Shown in pieces: positions 35,340 through 43,356 of a stretch of 64,000 nt of DNA. Both the position numbers and the translations under genes were made by a program. Position 1 is the first letter of the stretch, and each line of letters begins with the position of its first letter. This stretch comes from Pseudomonas capsici. GTDB taxonomy: Bacteria; Pseudomonadota; Gammaproteobacteria; Pseudomonadales; Pseudomonadaceae. The stretch covers positions 1 through 64,000 of the forward strand of contig NZ_JAFGZD010000019.1 of assembly GCF_017165765.1 (NCBI RefSeq), in the 5' to 3' direction. The notes under the pieces are model-generated. The model saw only the letters and a program-made list of their open reading frames with translations, was not told the origin of the DNA and made no database searches.

Positions 35340-36629
35340 TCAGCGCTTTCTGGAGAGCAGATACAGACCCAGCGCCATGCCCAGACCACTCAATGCCGCC
35401 ACGTACCAGGCCGGCGCCATCGGGCTGCTCTTGAGCATGAGAGTCACGACCATCGGGGTCAGACCGCCGAAGATCGCATACGCCACGTTGTAGGAAAACG
35501 ACAGTCCCGAGAAACGCACCACAGGCGGGAATGCCTTGACCATCACGTACGGCACTGCGCCGATGGTACCGACGAACAGACCGGTCACGGCATACAGCGG
35601 GAACAGCCAGTCAGGATGTGCGGCCAGCACGTGGTAGAAAGTCCAGGAACTGATCAGCAGACCTGCGCTGCCCAGCAGCAATACCAGGCCAGCGCCGATA
35701 CGATCCGCCAGCGCGCCTGCACCGATGCAACCCAGGCTCAGAAGGACGATAGCCAGGCTGTTGGCCTTCAAGGCAGTGGCTGCCGGAAAGTCGTATTTGG
35801 TCTGCAGCAGGGTCGGCGTCATCAGAATCACGACGATGATCCCGGCCGACAGCAGCCAGGTCAGCAACATCGACAGCACCACGGCACCGCGATGATCACG
35901 CAGCACGCCCTTGAGCGGCAGCTCTTCGGCCAGCGCCTTGCGCTGCTGCAATTCGGCAAACACCGGGGTTTCGTGCAGCAGGCGACGCAGGTAGACCGAC
36001 ATCAGGCCGAACACGCCGCCCAGCAGGAAAGGAATACGCCATGCGTAGTCGGAAACCTCGACCGGCGTGTAGATGCTGTTGATCACCGTCGCAACCAGCG
36101 AGCCGATCAGGATGCCCGCCGTCAGGCCGGCGGTCAGCGTTCCACAGGCATATCCGACATAACGGGCCGGAACGTGCTCGGACACGAATACCCAGGCACC
36201 CGGCACTTCACCGCCAATCGCAGCACCTTGAATGACGCGCATCAACAGCAGCAGGATCGGTGCCCACATACCGATCTGCGCATAGGTTGGCAGCAGACCC
36301 ATGATCAGGGTCGGCACGGCCATCATAAGAATGCTCAGGGTGAACATTTTCTTGCGGCCCAGCAGGTCACCGAAATGCGCCATGATGATGCCGCCCAGAG
36401 GTCTTGCCAGATAACCCGCGGCGAAAATGCCGAAGGTCTGCATCATGCGCAGCCAGTCGGGCATGTCTGCCGGGAAGAACAGCTTCCCGACCACCGCCGC
36501 GAAGAAAACGAAAATGATGAAGTCGTAAAACTCCAGCGCCCCACCCAGGGCTGAAAGCGACAGGGTTCTGTAGTCGCTGCGGGTCAAGGGCCGCGCTGAC
36601 TTCGCGGAATCTAAAGGTACGGATGACAT
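35340..36629 (-). CDS. MFS transporter, metabolite:H+ symporter type
   Basis: 429 residues with 12 hydrophobic segments. GALEFYDFIIFVFFAAVVGK and ARPLGGIIMAHFGDLLGRKK (the MFS loop 2-3 motif) place it in the ProP/KgtP-like metabolite:H+ symporter group, which carries compatible solutes, dicarboxylates and similar. The substrate cannot be read from the sequence. It lies upstream of pstS on the same strand, but a terminator and Pho boxes separate them. Confidence 0.88.
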   Translation of the reverse strand: MSSVPLDSAKSARPLTRSDYRTLSLSALGGALEFYDFIIFVFFAAVVGKLFFPADMPDWLRMMQTFGIFAAGYLARPLGGIIMAHFGDLLGRKKMFTLSILMMAVPTLIMGLLPTYAQIGMWAPILLLLMRVIQGAAIGGEVPGAWVFVSEHVPARYVGYACGTLTAGLTAGILIGSLVATVINSIYTPVEVSDYAWRIPFLLGGVFGLMSVYLRRLLHETPVFAELQQRKALAEELPLKGVLRDHRGAVVLSMLLTWLLSAGIIVVILMTPTLLQTKYDFPAATALKANSLAIVLLSLGCIGAGALADRIGAGLVLLLGSAGLLISSWTFYHVLAAHPDWLFPLYAVTGLFVGTIGAVPYVMVKAFPPVVRFSGLSFSYNVAYAIFGGLTPMVVTLMLKSSPMAPAWYVAALSGLGMALGLYLLSRKR

Positions 36630-37058
36630 GACAAGGCTTCTCTTTGGGCTTTTCTTTGAATGAGCTAACGACAGCTACGCTGGCTGCGGCGGGGTGGCGT
36701 GCAGAAGCGATTGTCCAGGGCAATTGTGCAGATAGGCACCAAAATTGCGTGTACAGGCAGTCTTGTCACCTGTAGAGGTCAGGCAAGATAGCAAATTGTT
36801 TCAAAAAACACCCTAGTAGAAGCAGCACCTGTAAAAAGAAAGCCCAATGGTCGTGCTGTGACGCAACGCCCGATATACTCGCAGACCGTCACGCGCATTG
36901 GGAAACTGCGCAAAAACCTCTTTAGCCAGCGGCTTTCGCAGAGTTTCCCTTTTGGCGCCATGAGTCGGCTGAACACATAATGTTCATCCGCGTAGTTTTG
37001 AATGGCACCTGTCAACCGCGGTAAAAAATGAGAGTCATGGGTCAGAGGCACCCTAGGC
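36630..37058. other. Divergent intergenic region between MFS and thioesterase genes
   Basis: About 430 bp without a credible gene. The only structure I see is the inverted repeat TGAACA/TGTTCA with a 5-base centre (36970-36986), a possible operator about 75 bp before the thioesterase start. Confidence 0.35.
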
Positions 37059-37460
37059 ATGATTGAGCTCGAACAAGAAGATCCAACCCCACAAGGCGAC
37101 CTGGCCTTGCAAATTACAGCCCTGCCCCGTGAAACCAATGGTTTCGGCGATATCTTTGGTGGCTGGCTGGTTTCACAGATGGACCTGGCAGGCACCGCCA
37201 TGGCCAGCAAGATCGCCGGCGGACGTGTCGCCACCGTTGCGATCGACCGCATGGCATTCCTGGTTCCGGTCGCTGTTGGCGAACAGCTTTCCTTCTATAC
37301 CCGGACCCTGGAAGTTGGCCGTACCTCGATCAAGATGATGGTCGAAGTCTGGAGCGACGATCCGATGACCAGCGAATGGCGCAAGGTCACCGAAGCCGCC
37401 TTCGTCTTCGTCGCCATCGACGGCAGCGGCCGGACACGTTCGGTTCCGGCACGACGTTAA
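37059..37460 (+). CDS. YciA-like acyl-CoA thioesterase
   Basis: 133 residues, single hotdog domain. ALPRETNGFGDIFGGWLVSQ followed by MDLAGTAMASKIAGG is the YciA/BACH signature: the N in the first stretch and the D in MDLAG correspond to catalytic and binding residues of the family. It hydrolyses acyl-CoAs in the cytosol. In-frame ATG at 37059. Single gene. Confidence 0.9.
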   Translation: MIELEQEDPTPQGDLALQITALPRETNGFGDIFGGWLVSQMDLAGTAMASKIAGGRVATVAIDRMAFLVPVAVGEQLSFYTRTLEVGRTSIKMMVEVWSDDPMTSEWRKVTEAAFVFVAIDGSGRTRSVPARR

Positions 37461-37552
37461 TTGTCGTTCGGGCAAAGACCGGCCGGTTAGAGCTAAACTC
37501 CTCGACCTTGAAAGCGTCTATTCATGTCACGGTCATTGAGTGAGAACTTCGC

Positions 37553-38452
37553 ATGCCAACACCGCAGGTTGAATCCGTAAAATACGACGAGCTGAATTGC
37601 TGGCGTATCCGTCATGGCGATGCAGAGCTGCTGGTTGCCCAGCAAGGCGCGCATATCCTCAGTTACCAGGTCGCAGGCCAGGAGCCTCTGGTCTGGCTCA
37701 ATGATGGTGCGCTATTCAAGCAAGGCAAGCCGATTCGTGCCGGCATTCCGGTTTGCTGGCCATGGTTCGGCAGCCTGGAGCGCAACCCGCAAAGCGTGCA
37801 GGCGATGCGCCAGAGCAGCGAGCCTGCAAAAGCCCACGGGGAAGCCCGGACTCTGGACTGGGAACTGCTGGGGATTGGCGAAGATGGCGATGCGCTGCTG
37901 GTGGAGTTCGTCCTGCCACAGGCTGAAGGTCATTTACCCGGCTGGCCGCACAACGTAGCCCTGAAACTCAGCATCCGCCTGGACCACGCACTCAATGTCA
38001 GCCTGGTCAGCTATAACAGCGGGAGCGAAACCGTCAGCTTCAGCCAGGCTCTGCACACCTACTTCGCCATCAGCGATATTCACCAGATCCGCATCGAAGG
38101 GCTCGATGGCCTGCGCTATATCGAAACCCTGGAAAACTGGGAAGAACGCCAGCAAAGCGGTGACCTGACCTTCAGTGGCGAAACCGACCGCATTTACCAG
38201 GACACGCCGCCATTGCTCAGCATTGTCGATCCGCAGTGGAACCGCCGGATTCACATCCAGACCAGCGGCTCGAAATCCGCCGTCCTGTGGAACCCGTGGA
38301 TCGAAAGGACCAGCAAGCTCGTCGACATGAAGCCCGATGGCTGGCAGCGCATGGTATGCGTCGAAACCGCCAACGTGCTGGACGATGTGGTGAATCTGGC
38401 GCCTCAGGACATGCATGTCCTGGGGATCAGTATCTGGAGTGAGGCACTCTGA
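37553..38452 (+). CDS. D-hexose-6-phosphate mutarotase (YeaD type)
   Basis: 299 residues, aldose-1-epimerase fold. GAHILSYQVAGQEPLVWLND, RAGIPVCWPWFGSLE and QALHTYFAISDIHQIRIEGL are family landmarks; the His in LHTYF and the late Glu in VCVETANV are the likely catalytic pair. Interconverts anomers of glucose-6-phosphate-like sugars. Single gene, convergent with the DUF3299 gene. Confidence 0.88.
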   Translation: MPTPQVESVKYDELNCWRIRHGDAELLVAQQGAHILSYQVAGQEPLVWLNDGALFKQGKPIRAGIPVCWPWFGSLERNPQSVQAMRQSSEPAKAHGEARTLDWELLGIGEDGDALLVEFVLPQAEGHLPGWPHNVALKLSIRLDHALNVSLVSYNSGSETVSFSQALHTYFAISDIHQIRIEGLDGLRYIETLENWEERQQSGDLTFSGETDRIYQDTPPLLSIVDPQWNRRIHIQTSGSKSAVLWNPWIERTSKLVDMKPDGWQRMVCVETANVLDDVVNLAPQDMHVLGISIWSEAL

Positions 38453-38461
38453 AACCCGGCA

Positions 38462-38998
38462 TCAGAGGTCCGAGTCGACCACGACCCGGACCTTTGAAGC
38501 ATCCATCGCATAGGCCGCATCGGCCAGATCGTTACTGACCTTCTCAATCTTCAGGGTACCCACTACCCACAAGGGTGTGTAGATATCATCCAGTTTCAGG
38601 CCTTTGGGGTAACGAACCAGCACCAGTTGGTTCGGAGGTGGTGGCGGCACATGGATGCAGGCACCCGGATAGGGGACGAGAAAGAATAAAGTGCTATGGC
38701 CTTTGGCGTCGGTTTCCAGCGGCACCGGATAACCGCCGAGGCGGATCGTCTTGCCGTTCATGTCGGCCACGGTCTTGGTCGAATACATGACGGCAGGCAA
38801 GCCTTTGCTCTGCTTCAAACCACCCTTGCTGTCGAAGGTCCCCATGGCTTCGGGAGAGTCATGGCTGATCTCGGGCATGGCTTCGAGGGCTTTCTGGTCC
38901 GACTTGGGCATGAGTTCAAGCCAGTCGGTCTCGGGAATCTCGGCATGCACGAGCCCGGATACCAGTAACAGGGTCATCAACAGAAAACGACGCATCAT
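38462..38998 (-). CDS. Exported DUF3299 protein
   Basis: 178 residues from the ATG at 38998 (an adjacent ATG at 38995 is equally good). Signal peptide MMRRFLLMTLLLVSGLVHAE. DUF3299 features: MNGKTIRLGGYPVPLETDAK, FFLVPYPGACIHVPPPPPNQ and a last strand LWVVGTLKIEKVSNDLADAAY. The single Cys in GACIHVPPPPPNQ is conserved in the family as I know it. Probably periplasmic; relatives often accompany metal or ABC transport genes, but nothing here shows a partner. Confidence 0.8.
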   Translation of the reverse strand: MMRRFLLMTLLLVSGLVHAEIPETDWLELMPKSDQKALEAMPEISHDSPEAMGTFDSKGGLKQSKGLPAVMYSTKTVADMNGKTIRLGGYPVPLETDAKGHSTLFFLVPYPGACIHVPPPPPNQLVLVRYPKGLKLDDIYTPLWVVGTLKIEKVSNDLADAAYAMDASKVRVVVDSDL

Positions 38999-39073
38999 AA
39001 AGCTCGGCAAAGGCAGGAAAGACTGCCGCGCATTCTAGCCCTCTGCGCATTGCAGAGGGCCATTAAATGAAGA

Positions 39074-39322
39074 TCAGCTCTTCTTTTTAATCATGCCGTA
39101 GATAAACAGCAGAATGATTGCACCGACCAGCGCGCCCAGGAAACCTGCACCCTCACCCGCCTGATAGATACCCAGCGCCTGACCGCCATAGGTCGCAGCC
39201 AGAGAGCCGCCGATACCCAGCAGGATGGTCATGATCCAGCCCATGCTGTCATCGCCCGGCTTGAGAAAACGCGCCAGCAGACCGACGATCAAGCCGATAA
39301 AGATGGTGCCAATGATGCCCAT
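39074..39322 (-). CDS. GlsB/YeaQ/YmgE family small membrane protein
   Basis: 82 residues with three hydrophobic helices and glycine-zipper spacing: MGIIGTIFIGLIVGLLARFL, MGWIMTILLGIGGSLAATYG, GFLGALVGAIILLFIYGMIK. A basic tail KKKS ends it. Members of this transglycosylase-associated family are often stress-induced; the exact role is unknown. The ATG at 39322 starts the first helix; the frame is open 42 codons upstream. Confidence 0.88.
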   Translation of the reverse strand: MGIIGTIFIGLIVGLLARFLKPGDDSMGWIMTILLGIGGSLAATYGGQALGIYQAGEGAGFLGALVGAIILLFIYGMIKKKS

Positions 39323-39448
39323 GTCATTTCCCCCGATGTGTTGGACATGCCAAAGCCGATTGCAGCCTTGGCTTACTGCTATCTGAGAACAAGGGGACAG
39401 GATTGGTTCCGGGCCCCTTGAAAACAAAGGGCCGGGAATCGGAGGCAA

Positions 39449-40531
39449 TCAGTTTTGAATCAGTGCCTCGACCAGCTTGACCTGACGGTCCAGGGTCGCA
39501 CGATCGGCGCTGCGCACGGTGGCATGACCCACCTTGCGACCGGCCTTGAAGGCCTTGCCGTAGTGATGCAGATGGCAGTCATCGATGGCGATGACCTTGT
39601 CCACAGCGGGGACTTCGCCGATGAAGTTCAGCATGGCGCTCTCACCGACCTTGGCCGTGGAACCCAGTGGCAGACCGGCAACCGCCCGCAGGTGGTTCTC
39701 GAACTGGCTGCACTCGGCACCTTCGGTGGTCCAGTGACCGGAGTTGTGCACACGCGGCGCGATTTCATTGGCTTTCAGGCCGCCATCGACTTCAAAGAAC
39801 TCGAAGGCCAGCACGCCAACGTAATCGAGCTGCTTCAGAACCCGACCGACGTAATCTTCGGCCAGCGCCTGCAGCGGGTGATCGGTACTGGCGATGGAGA
39901 TGCGCAGGATGCCGTTCTCGTGGGTGTTATGCACCAGCGGGTAGAAACGTGTTTCACCATCGCGGGCACGCACGGCAATCAGCGAAACCTCACCGGTGAA
40001 GGGTACGAAGCCTTCCAGCAGGCAAGGCACGCTGCCCAGTTCGGCAAAGGTATCGACCACATCGGCAGCCGTGCGCAGGACTTTCTGACCCTTGCCGTCG
40101 TAACCCAGGGTGCGGGTTTTCAGCACGGCGGGCAGGCCGATACTGGCCACGGCTGCGTCCAGATCGGACTGCGACTGGACATCCGCGAACGCAGGCGTCG
40201 GGATGCCCAGGTCCTTGAACATGCTTTTCTCGAACCAGCGATCGCGAGCGATGCGCAGGGCGTCGGCGCTCGGATAGACCGGCACGAACTGCGACAGGAA
40301 CGCCACGGTTTCGGCGGGTACGCTTTCAAACTCGAACGTCACCAGATCGACTTCATCGGCCAACTGACGCAGGTGATCCAGATCGCCGTAATCGGCACGC
40401 AGATGCTCGCCCAACGCGGCAGCGCAGGCATCCGGTGCGGGGTCGAGAAAGGCGAAGTTCATACCCAGCGGCGTACCTGCCAAAGCCAACATGCGGCCCA
40501 GCTGGCCGCCACCGATTACACCGATCTTCAT
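39449..40531 (-). CDS. purK: 5-(carboxyamino)imidazole ribonucleotide synthase
   Basis: 360 residues, ATP-grasp. KIGVIGGGQLGRMLALAGTP opens the pre-ATP-grasp domain; ARDRWFEKSMFKDLGIPTPA, LKTRTLGYDGKGQKVLRTAA, and the late EIAPRVHNSGHWTTEGAECS are PurK landmarks. Carboxylates AIR to N5-CAIR using ATP and bicarbonate in purine synthesis. It follows purE by 9 bp, so the two form an operon. Confidence 0.96.
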   Translation of the reverse strand: MKIGVIGGGQLGRMLALAGTPLGMNFAFLDPAPDACAAALGEHLRADYGDLDHLRQLADEVDLVTFEFESVPAETVAFLSQFVPVYPSADALRIARDRWFEKSMFKDLGIPTPAFADVQSQSDLDAAVASIGLPAVLKTRTLGYDGKGQKVLRTAADVVDTFAELGSVPCLLEGFVPFTGEVSLIAVRARDGETRFYPLVHNTHENGILRISIASTDHPLQALAEDYVGRVLKQLDYVGVLAFEFFEVDGGLKANEIAPRVHNSGHWTTEGAECSQFENHLRAVAGLPLGSTAKVGESAMLNFIGEVPAVDKVIAIDDCHLHHYGKAFKAGRKVGHATVRSADRATLDRQVKLVEALIQN

Positions 40532-40540
40532 GGAAAAACC

Positions 40541-41032
40541 TCAGGCGTGGCGCGGGTCTGGATTGTCCAGCACGCTGTCTGTCTGCTCAGTGCGGAACTT
40601 CTTCAGCACTGCATGGAATTGAGGATGCTTGGCGCCCAGGATACTGGCGGACAGCAGAGCGGCGTTGATCGCGCCTGCCTTGCCGATGGCCAGGGTCGCT
40701 ACAGGAATGCCTGCCGGCATCTGCACGATGGACAGCAGGGAATCGACGCCCGACAGCATCGAGGACTGAACCGGAACGCCCAGTACCGGCAAGTGCGTCT
40801 TGGCAGCACACATGCCCGGCAAGTGAGCTGCACCGCCAGCACCGGCGATGATCACTTCGATACCACGGCCTTCGGCTTCTTCAGCGTACTGAAAAAGCAG
40901 ATCCGGCGTCCGGTGGGCAGACACCACCTTGACTTCATAAGGGATGCCGAGCTTTTCCAGCATATCGGCGGTGTGGCTAAGGGTGGACCAATCGGACTTG
41001 GAGCCCATGATCACGCCAACCAGTGCGCTCAT
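40541..41032 (-). CDS. purE: N5-carboxyaminoimidazole ribonucleotide mutase
   Basis: 163 residues. ALVGVIMGSKSDWSTLSHTA carries the Ser/Asp substrate motif, VVSAHRTPDLLFQYAEEAEG the catalytic His, and AGAGGAAHLPGMCAAKTHLP the glycine loop. Rearranges N5-CAIR to CAIR, the step after PurK. The ATG at 41032 begins the conserved N-terminus; an ATG five codons upstream is also open. Its leader carries a strong intrinsic terminator (41068-41110). Confidence 0.96.
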   Translation of the reverse strand: MSALVGVIMGSKSDWSTLSHTADMLEKLGIPYEVKVVSAHRTPDLLFQYAEEAEGRGIEVIIAGAGGAAHLPGMCAAKTHLPVLGVPVQSSMLSGVDSLLSIVQMPAGIPVATLAIGKAGAINAALLSASILGAKHPQFHAVLKKFRTEQTDSVLDNPDPRHA

Positions 41033-41067
41033 CGTCGTGCCTCTCATCGGGCGCCCGCAGGCGCGTC

Positions 41068-41110
41068 TAAAAACAACAAGCCACGCGGGAAGGCCGGCGT
41101 GGCTTGTTGT
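41068..41110 (-). terminator. Terminator-like hairpin in the purE leader (possible attenuator)
   Basis: ACAACAAGCCACGC (41073-41086) pairs perfectly over 14 bp with GCGTGGCTTGTTGT (41097-41110). Read on the minus strand it is followed by a T-run (TTTTT including the last stem bases), then AGACG. It lies about 40 bases before the purE start and no minus-strand gene ends upstream of it, so it must either regulate purEK by attenuation or end a short leader RNA/sRNA. Confidence 0.7.
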
Positions 41111-41428
41111 ACGAATAATGGCCGATTCAACCGGCCAAAGGCCGCGCAGTATACCTCAAAGCGCAAGGATGAGAGCCCCCCTGACGACCATCTGCATGAA
41201 GACCTTGCCGACACCGTGCAAAACGACCTGCCGGACGACCTGCCTGCCAGAAAAAATTCCTACGGAACTCATCCAAAGGCCCGACTTAACCCTGGGTAAT
41301 CACCAACTAATAATCCGTTCGGTTTTTGTATTAGCTGCTTCAAACCTCTAAAAGCAACTCAACAAGAGTCTGCATAAAACGCGACCCACAGGATGGACCG
41401 TCGTCGCAATGACTCATGGATCAAGTAT
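41111..41428. other. Intergenic stretch between the purE leader and the metzincin-like gene
   Basis: About 320 bp, with composition drifting from GC-rich to AT-rich towards 41430. It should contain the purE promoter on the minus strand and that of the exported metallopeptidase on the plus strand. I found no hrp-box pair and no RNA gene. Confidence 0.35.
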
Positions 41429-42070
41429 ATGAACGCCCCTTTTGAAAAACTTATCAACAGCTTCATCGCCGTACTGTTATTCGCTTTACTGCCATTCGCT
41501 CTTTGCGAGGCTCAGGAGAAACGCCCACTGTTCTTTTATATCTTCGTACATGATGATATCCCGGTCGCCGAGCGGGCCAATATCCGCGCCGACTATTTCT
41601 CATGGATGATAAAAGATCTGGAAAGCTTTACCGGTCGCCGGGTCTATATCGATCTCATCGAACACCGCCCGGGCCTGACAGACTTTGACTACCGGACCGT
41701 CGATCTGAGCGAGGGACATCTGCAATGGACAGCGCGTGTTAATCGCTACCTCAATGAGAAGAACCTGCCGAGAAACCAGACAGGCAAGTACCTGCTGTTG
41801 ACACGGCACAAGATCAATTCAGATACCTATGGTTATACGCGCATCGGACATTATGCAGCGGTAGCGTCCATGCAGACTTACACTTCGGCCGCACACGAGA
41901 TAGGTCATATGTTAGGTGGCGACCATGAGTATTCGGAAATACTGTTCAGAAAGGGCTGGTGGTGCGAAACCAATATAACGCCCAGCCGTGAAGTATTGCG
42001 GGCCAATTGTTATATCTACAGCGACAAGAACAAACAGATCATTGCCCGCCACCTCGACAACTATCCCTGA
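41429..42070 (+). CDS. Exported metzincin-like zinc metallopeptidase
   Basis: 213 residues. Signal peptide at 1-28 (NSFIAVLLFALLPFALCEAQ). HEIGHMLGGDH at 156-166 is a full HExxHxxGxxH metzincin zinc site with His156, Glu157, His160 and His166. Cys179 and Cys194 may form a disulfide. The stretch NCYIYSD (193-199) is where the Met-turn (typically I-M-S) would stand, but Tyr197 replaces the Met. The start at 41429 is preferred over the ATG at 41393, which adds a charged stretch before the signal peptide. Codons are AT-richer than in its neighbours, suggesting transfer. Substrate unknown; secreted or periplasmic. Confidence 0.75.
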   Translation: MNAPFEKLINSFIAVLLFALLPFALCEAQEKRPLFFYIFVHDDIPVAERANIRADYFSWMIKDLESFTGRRVYIDLIEHRPGLTDFDYRTVDLSEGHLQWTARVNRYLNEKNLPRNQTGKYLLLTRHKINSDTYGYTRIGHYAAVASMQTYTSAAHEIGHMLGGDHEYSEILFRKGWWCETNITPSREVLRANCYIYSDKNKQIIARHLDNYP

Positions 42071-42091
42071 TCCTGATCTTGGCGCGGCGGA

Positions 42092-42994
42092 CTACTGGGC
42101 CGCGCCGCCTTCCAGTTTGCGCCACAACAACCTGACATTGGCCTTGCGTACCAGGGCGCAGCGGTACAGACGAATTTCCAGTGGAACATGCCAGTGCGAC
42201 CCGCCACAGACCACCAGTTCGCCTCGTTCCAGCTCGGCCCGCACACTCAGATGCGGCACCCAGGCAATCCCCAGCCCTTCGAGCGCCATGCCTTTGAGGC
42301 TGTCGGCCATTGCCGTTTCATACACCGTGGTAAATCGCAGATTCCGCTGACGCAGCAACAGATTCACCGAGCGCCCCAGGAAAGCACCGGCACTGTAGGC
42401 CAGCAACGGCACGCTTTGTTCATTCTCCAGATCGAACAGGGGCTGGCCATTGGCATCGGCGGCGCAGACCGGCAGCATTTCGGTGTGGCCCAGATGCAGC
42501 GAAGGGAAGATTTCCGCATCCATCTGCAAGGCGGCATCCGGGTCATAGAAGGCCAGCATCAGATCGCAGCCGCCTTCGCGCAGTGCATGCACGGCATCGC
42601 CGACGTTGGTCGCTACGAGCCGGGTCGCGATGTTCAAGCCGTCATTGCGCAACTGGGCGATCCAGCGGGGAAAGAAGCCGAGCGCCAGGGAATGCGCGGC
42701 TGCAACCTGAATGACTTCACCCTGCCCGCCTTCCAGATGATGCAGATGACGCACCACTTCACCAAGCTGTTCGACGACCGTGCGCGCCGTGACCAGAAAC
42801 AACTGCCCGGCAGCCGTCAATTCGACAGGCGTCCGCGAGCGATTGACCAGCGTCAGCCCAAGGGCCGACTCCAGGCTGCGGATACGGCGGCTGAAAGCCG
42901 GCTGCGTCACGAAACGACGCTCGGCTGCCTGGGAAAAACTACGGGTGGCAGCCAGAGCACTGAAATCTTCCAGCCATTTGCTTTCCAGGTTCAT
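42092..42994 (-). CDS. LysR regulator of HypT/YjiE type
   Basis: 300 residues. N-terminal wHTH: FSALAATRSFSQAAERRFVT, then QPAFSRRIRSLESALGLTLV. The effector domain (IQVAAAHSLALGFFPRWIAQ; GLGIAWVPHLSVRAELERGE) resembles E. coli HypT, a hypochlorite-responsive regulator, along most of its length as I recall it. It is divergent from aspA (362 bp apart), so control of aspartase is possible. No Met/Cys redox role can be judged from here. Confidence 0.82.
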   Translation of the reverse strand: MNLESKWLEDFSALAATRSFSQAAERRFVTQPAFSRRIRSLESALGLTLVNRSRTPVELTAAGQLFLVTARTVVEQLGEVVRHLHHLEGGQGEVIQVAAAHSLALGFFPRWIAQLRNDGLNIATRLVATNVGDAVHALREGGCDLMLAFYDPDAALQMDAEIFPSLHLGHTEMLPVCAADANGQPLFDLENEQSVPLLAYSAGAFLGRSVNLLLRQRNLRFTTVYETAMADSLKGMALEGLGIAWVPHLSVRAELERGELVVCGGSHWHVPLEIRLYRCALVRKANVRLLWRKLEGGAAQ

Positions 42995-43162
42995 TACGTC
43001 CTCCCGGACATTCGGGGTACAGCTACCGGACTGGCGGCCTTTCAGCGGCTTTTCGCATCAAGGGGTGCTCCTGCAGCCCATATGCCGAGTACATGCCCCC
43101 TTTAACCGGGACATTCACTCTGCACACGCTCATTCATTTTGCCGCGCAATTTGCCAGATAAC

Positions 43163-43205
43163 GTCGCCTCTGCGACAAAAACAAATACAAGTGCGACATT
43201 TTGTC
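43163..43205. promoter_or_regulatory. Repeated TGCGAC motifs upstream of aspA
   Basis: GTCGCctctGCGAC (43163-43176) is a dyad. TGCGACA occurs at 43171-43177 and again at 43192-43198, exactly 21 bp (two helical turns) apart, and GACATTTTGTC (43195-43205) is a second dyad. The position between a LysR gene and aspA suggests a LysR operator. The rest of the 362-bp intergenic region shows nothing else clear. Confidence 0.4.
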
Positions 43206-43356
43206 CTGTTTACGAACAAAGAGAAACCCACGTCACATGTGCATTATGCCGTTATTGCATAGGGCAGCGTTTAACAGCATTGGTCAACTTCCGGCTCAAA
43301 CCCCAACATTCGCGGCGTTCCGGCATTGTTGTGCCTTATTTGAGACGATCTCTATC

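Noticed and set aside
39455..41299. Long plus-strand open frame (614 codons) across purK and purE
   Set aside because: It is antisense to two genes with full family motifs, and its translation is rich in His/Gln/Arg with no recognisable domain.
41161..41428. hrp box upstream of the metzincin-like gene
   Set aside because: A GGAACT occurs near 41263, but no CCACNNA follows at 15-17 bp.
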